A DNA stretch of 64,000 nt from an uncultured Raoultella sp. (lineage in GTDB: Bacteria > Pseudomonadota > Gammaproteobacteria > Enterobacterales > Enterobacteriaceae), in the NCBI GenBank assembly GCA_900759445.1, contig CAAEVH010000072.1, positions 1 to 64,000 of the forward strand, given 5' to 3'. Below, one piece after another: positions 63,031 to 64,000 of the stretch (the stretch's first letter is position 1; each line of letters starts with the position of its first letter). Under the pieces are notes generated by a model, which saw nothing but the letters and a program-made list of their open reading frames with translations, did no database searches and was not told the origin of the DNA. The position numbers and the translations under genes are program-made.

Positions 63031-63171
63031 CTATCCCCACACGTTCCAGGCCACGAGCGCGACAATAACCCAGAACACGGCAGAGCCAAGAAACACAGCG
63101 AACCAGGCTTTACGTTTCATCACGGGATCCCGGCGTGCTGGCTGGTTTCCTGAAGGCATCGCTAACCTCAT
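63031..63171 (-). CDS. ymiA: Small membrane protein YmiA
   Basis: 46 residues (MRLAMPSGNQ), the same length as E. coli YmiA. A basic N terminus (RRDPVMKRK) is followed by one membrane helix (AWFAVFLGSAVFWVIVALVA). An internal ATG at 63159 has GAGG six bases upstream and may be the true start. Function unknown. Confidence 0.85.
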   Translation of the reverse strand: MRLAMPSGNQPARRDPVMKRKAWFAVFLGSAVFWVIVALVAWNVWG

Positions 63172-63485
63172 ACTATCGAAATCACTTATCATTTAAGCAC
63201 CAAACAATCGGTACAATTAATCATCAGATAGGAGGAATCCTAATAAAAAAGGTCAAAAAAAGCCAGATAATTTTCATACTCGACCTGATAAATAAATTAA
63301 TTATTTGATCGGTTATAAATATTTGAGAGGGATTTTTGGCGACCTTACTAATTTGAAACTACTTTAGCAAGTGTTTACCATAAACAATATATGGTTAATA
63401 TATAGAGGAAAAATATTGAATAGATTCAGACTCTGCCGTCGGTATCGCTTTATGTTTGAGGATACCGACGAGGTAACAGCCGTTA
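63172..63485. other. AT-rich intergenic region between cysB and ymiA
   Basis: These 314 bases contain a 10-bp inverted repeat just after cysB and otherwise long A/T stretches. I see no clear promoter pair for ymiA and no open frame. Confidence 0.5.
63437..63470 (-). terminator. Inverted repeat after cysB
   Basis: A perfect 10-bp stem CGTCGGTATC/GATACCGACG with a 14-base loop lies 15 bases past the cysB stop. No uridine run, so its strength as a terminator is unsure. Confidence 0.5.

Positions 63486-64000
<515 letters not shown>

Overview
This window is chromosomal core sequence from an enteric gammaproteobacterium (Enterobacteriaceae). Gene content, order and protein sequences follow the Escherichia coli K-12 zntB-to-cysB interval, with differences that point to Citrobacter or a close relative. 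A degenerate EAL gene like Salmonella STM1697 sits between sapF and fabI. The E. coli puu, abg and ycjD loci are absent, yet the ompG/ycj sugar cluster is present. The genus is an inference from memory of gene order; no alignment was run. No rRNA, tRNA, CRISPR, insertion sequence, prophage or integrase was seen.

Layout. 1-74: 5' part of the FnrS small RNA with its FNR site, on the minus strand. 0.2-6.2 kb: zinc transporter zntB, a short chemoreceptor, an MHYT-GGDEF-EAL protein and diguanylate cyclase dgcM. 6.3-11.2 kb: smrA, ogt, fnr, uspE, ynaJ, ynaI. 11.2-13.4 kb: an accessory block (cupin, VOC protein, DeoR-type regulator). 13.4-16.9 kb: murein peptide recycling (mppA, mpaA, ycjG). 17-21.7 kb: tpx, tyrR, ycjF, ycjX.

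21.8-36.1 kb: pspE, then the LacI-type regulator ycjW, then ompG and the ten-gene ycjV-to-ycjM operon. This operon encodes an ABC sugar importer, two glycoside phosphorylases, a beta-phosphoglucomutase and a 3-keto-glycoside epimerisation set. 36.3-39 kb: pspABCD with a sigma-54 promoter and divergent pspF. The ycj cluster here lies between pspD and pspE, whereas in E. coli K-12 it lies between pspE and ycjX. A 16-base operator-like word occurs at the ycjM promoter and again at the ycjT/ycjU junction.

39-46 kb: an SDR oxidoreductase, an 784-base AT-rich stretch with a translationally coupled small ORF pair, and the sapABCDF operon. 46-49.4 kb: degenerate EAL protein, fabI, yciW. 49.4-55.3 kb: rnb, pdeR, yciZ, yciT, osmB. 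55.4-59.9 kb: yciH, pyrF, lapB, lapA, pgpB, ribA. 59.9-64 kb: acnA, two small proteins (yciX, ymiA) and the 3' part of cysB.

Common threads are anaerobic control (FnrS, Fnr, FNR boxes at both), cyclic-di-GMP signalling (four proteins, including the DgcM/PdeR pair that in E. coli controls curli through csgD), envelope stress (psp, sap, lap, osmB, mechanosensitive ynaI) and cell-wall or sugar salvage.
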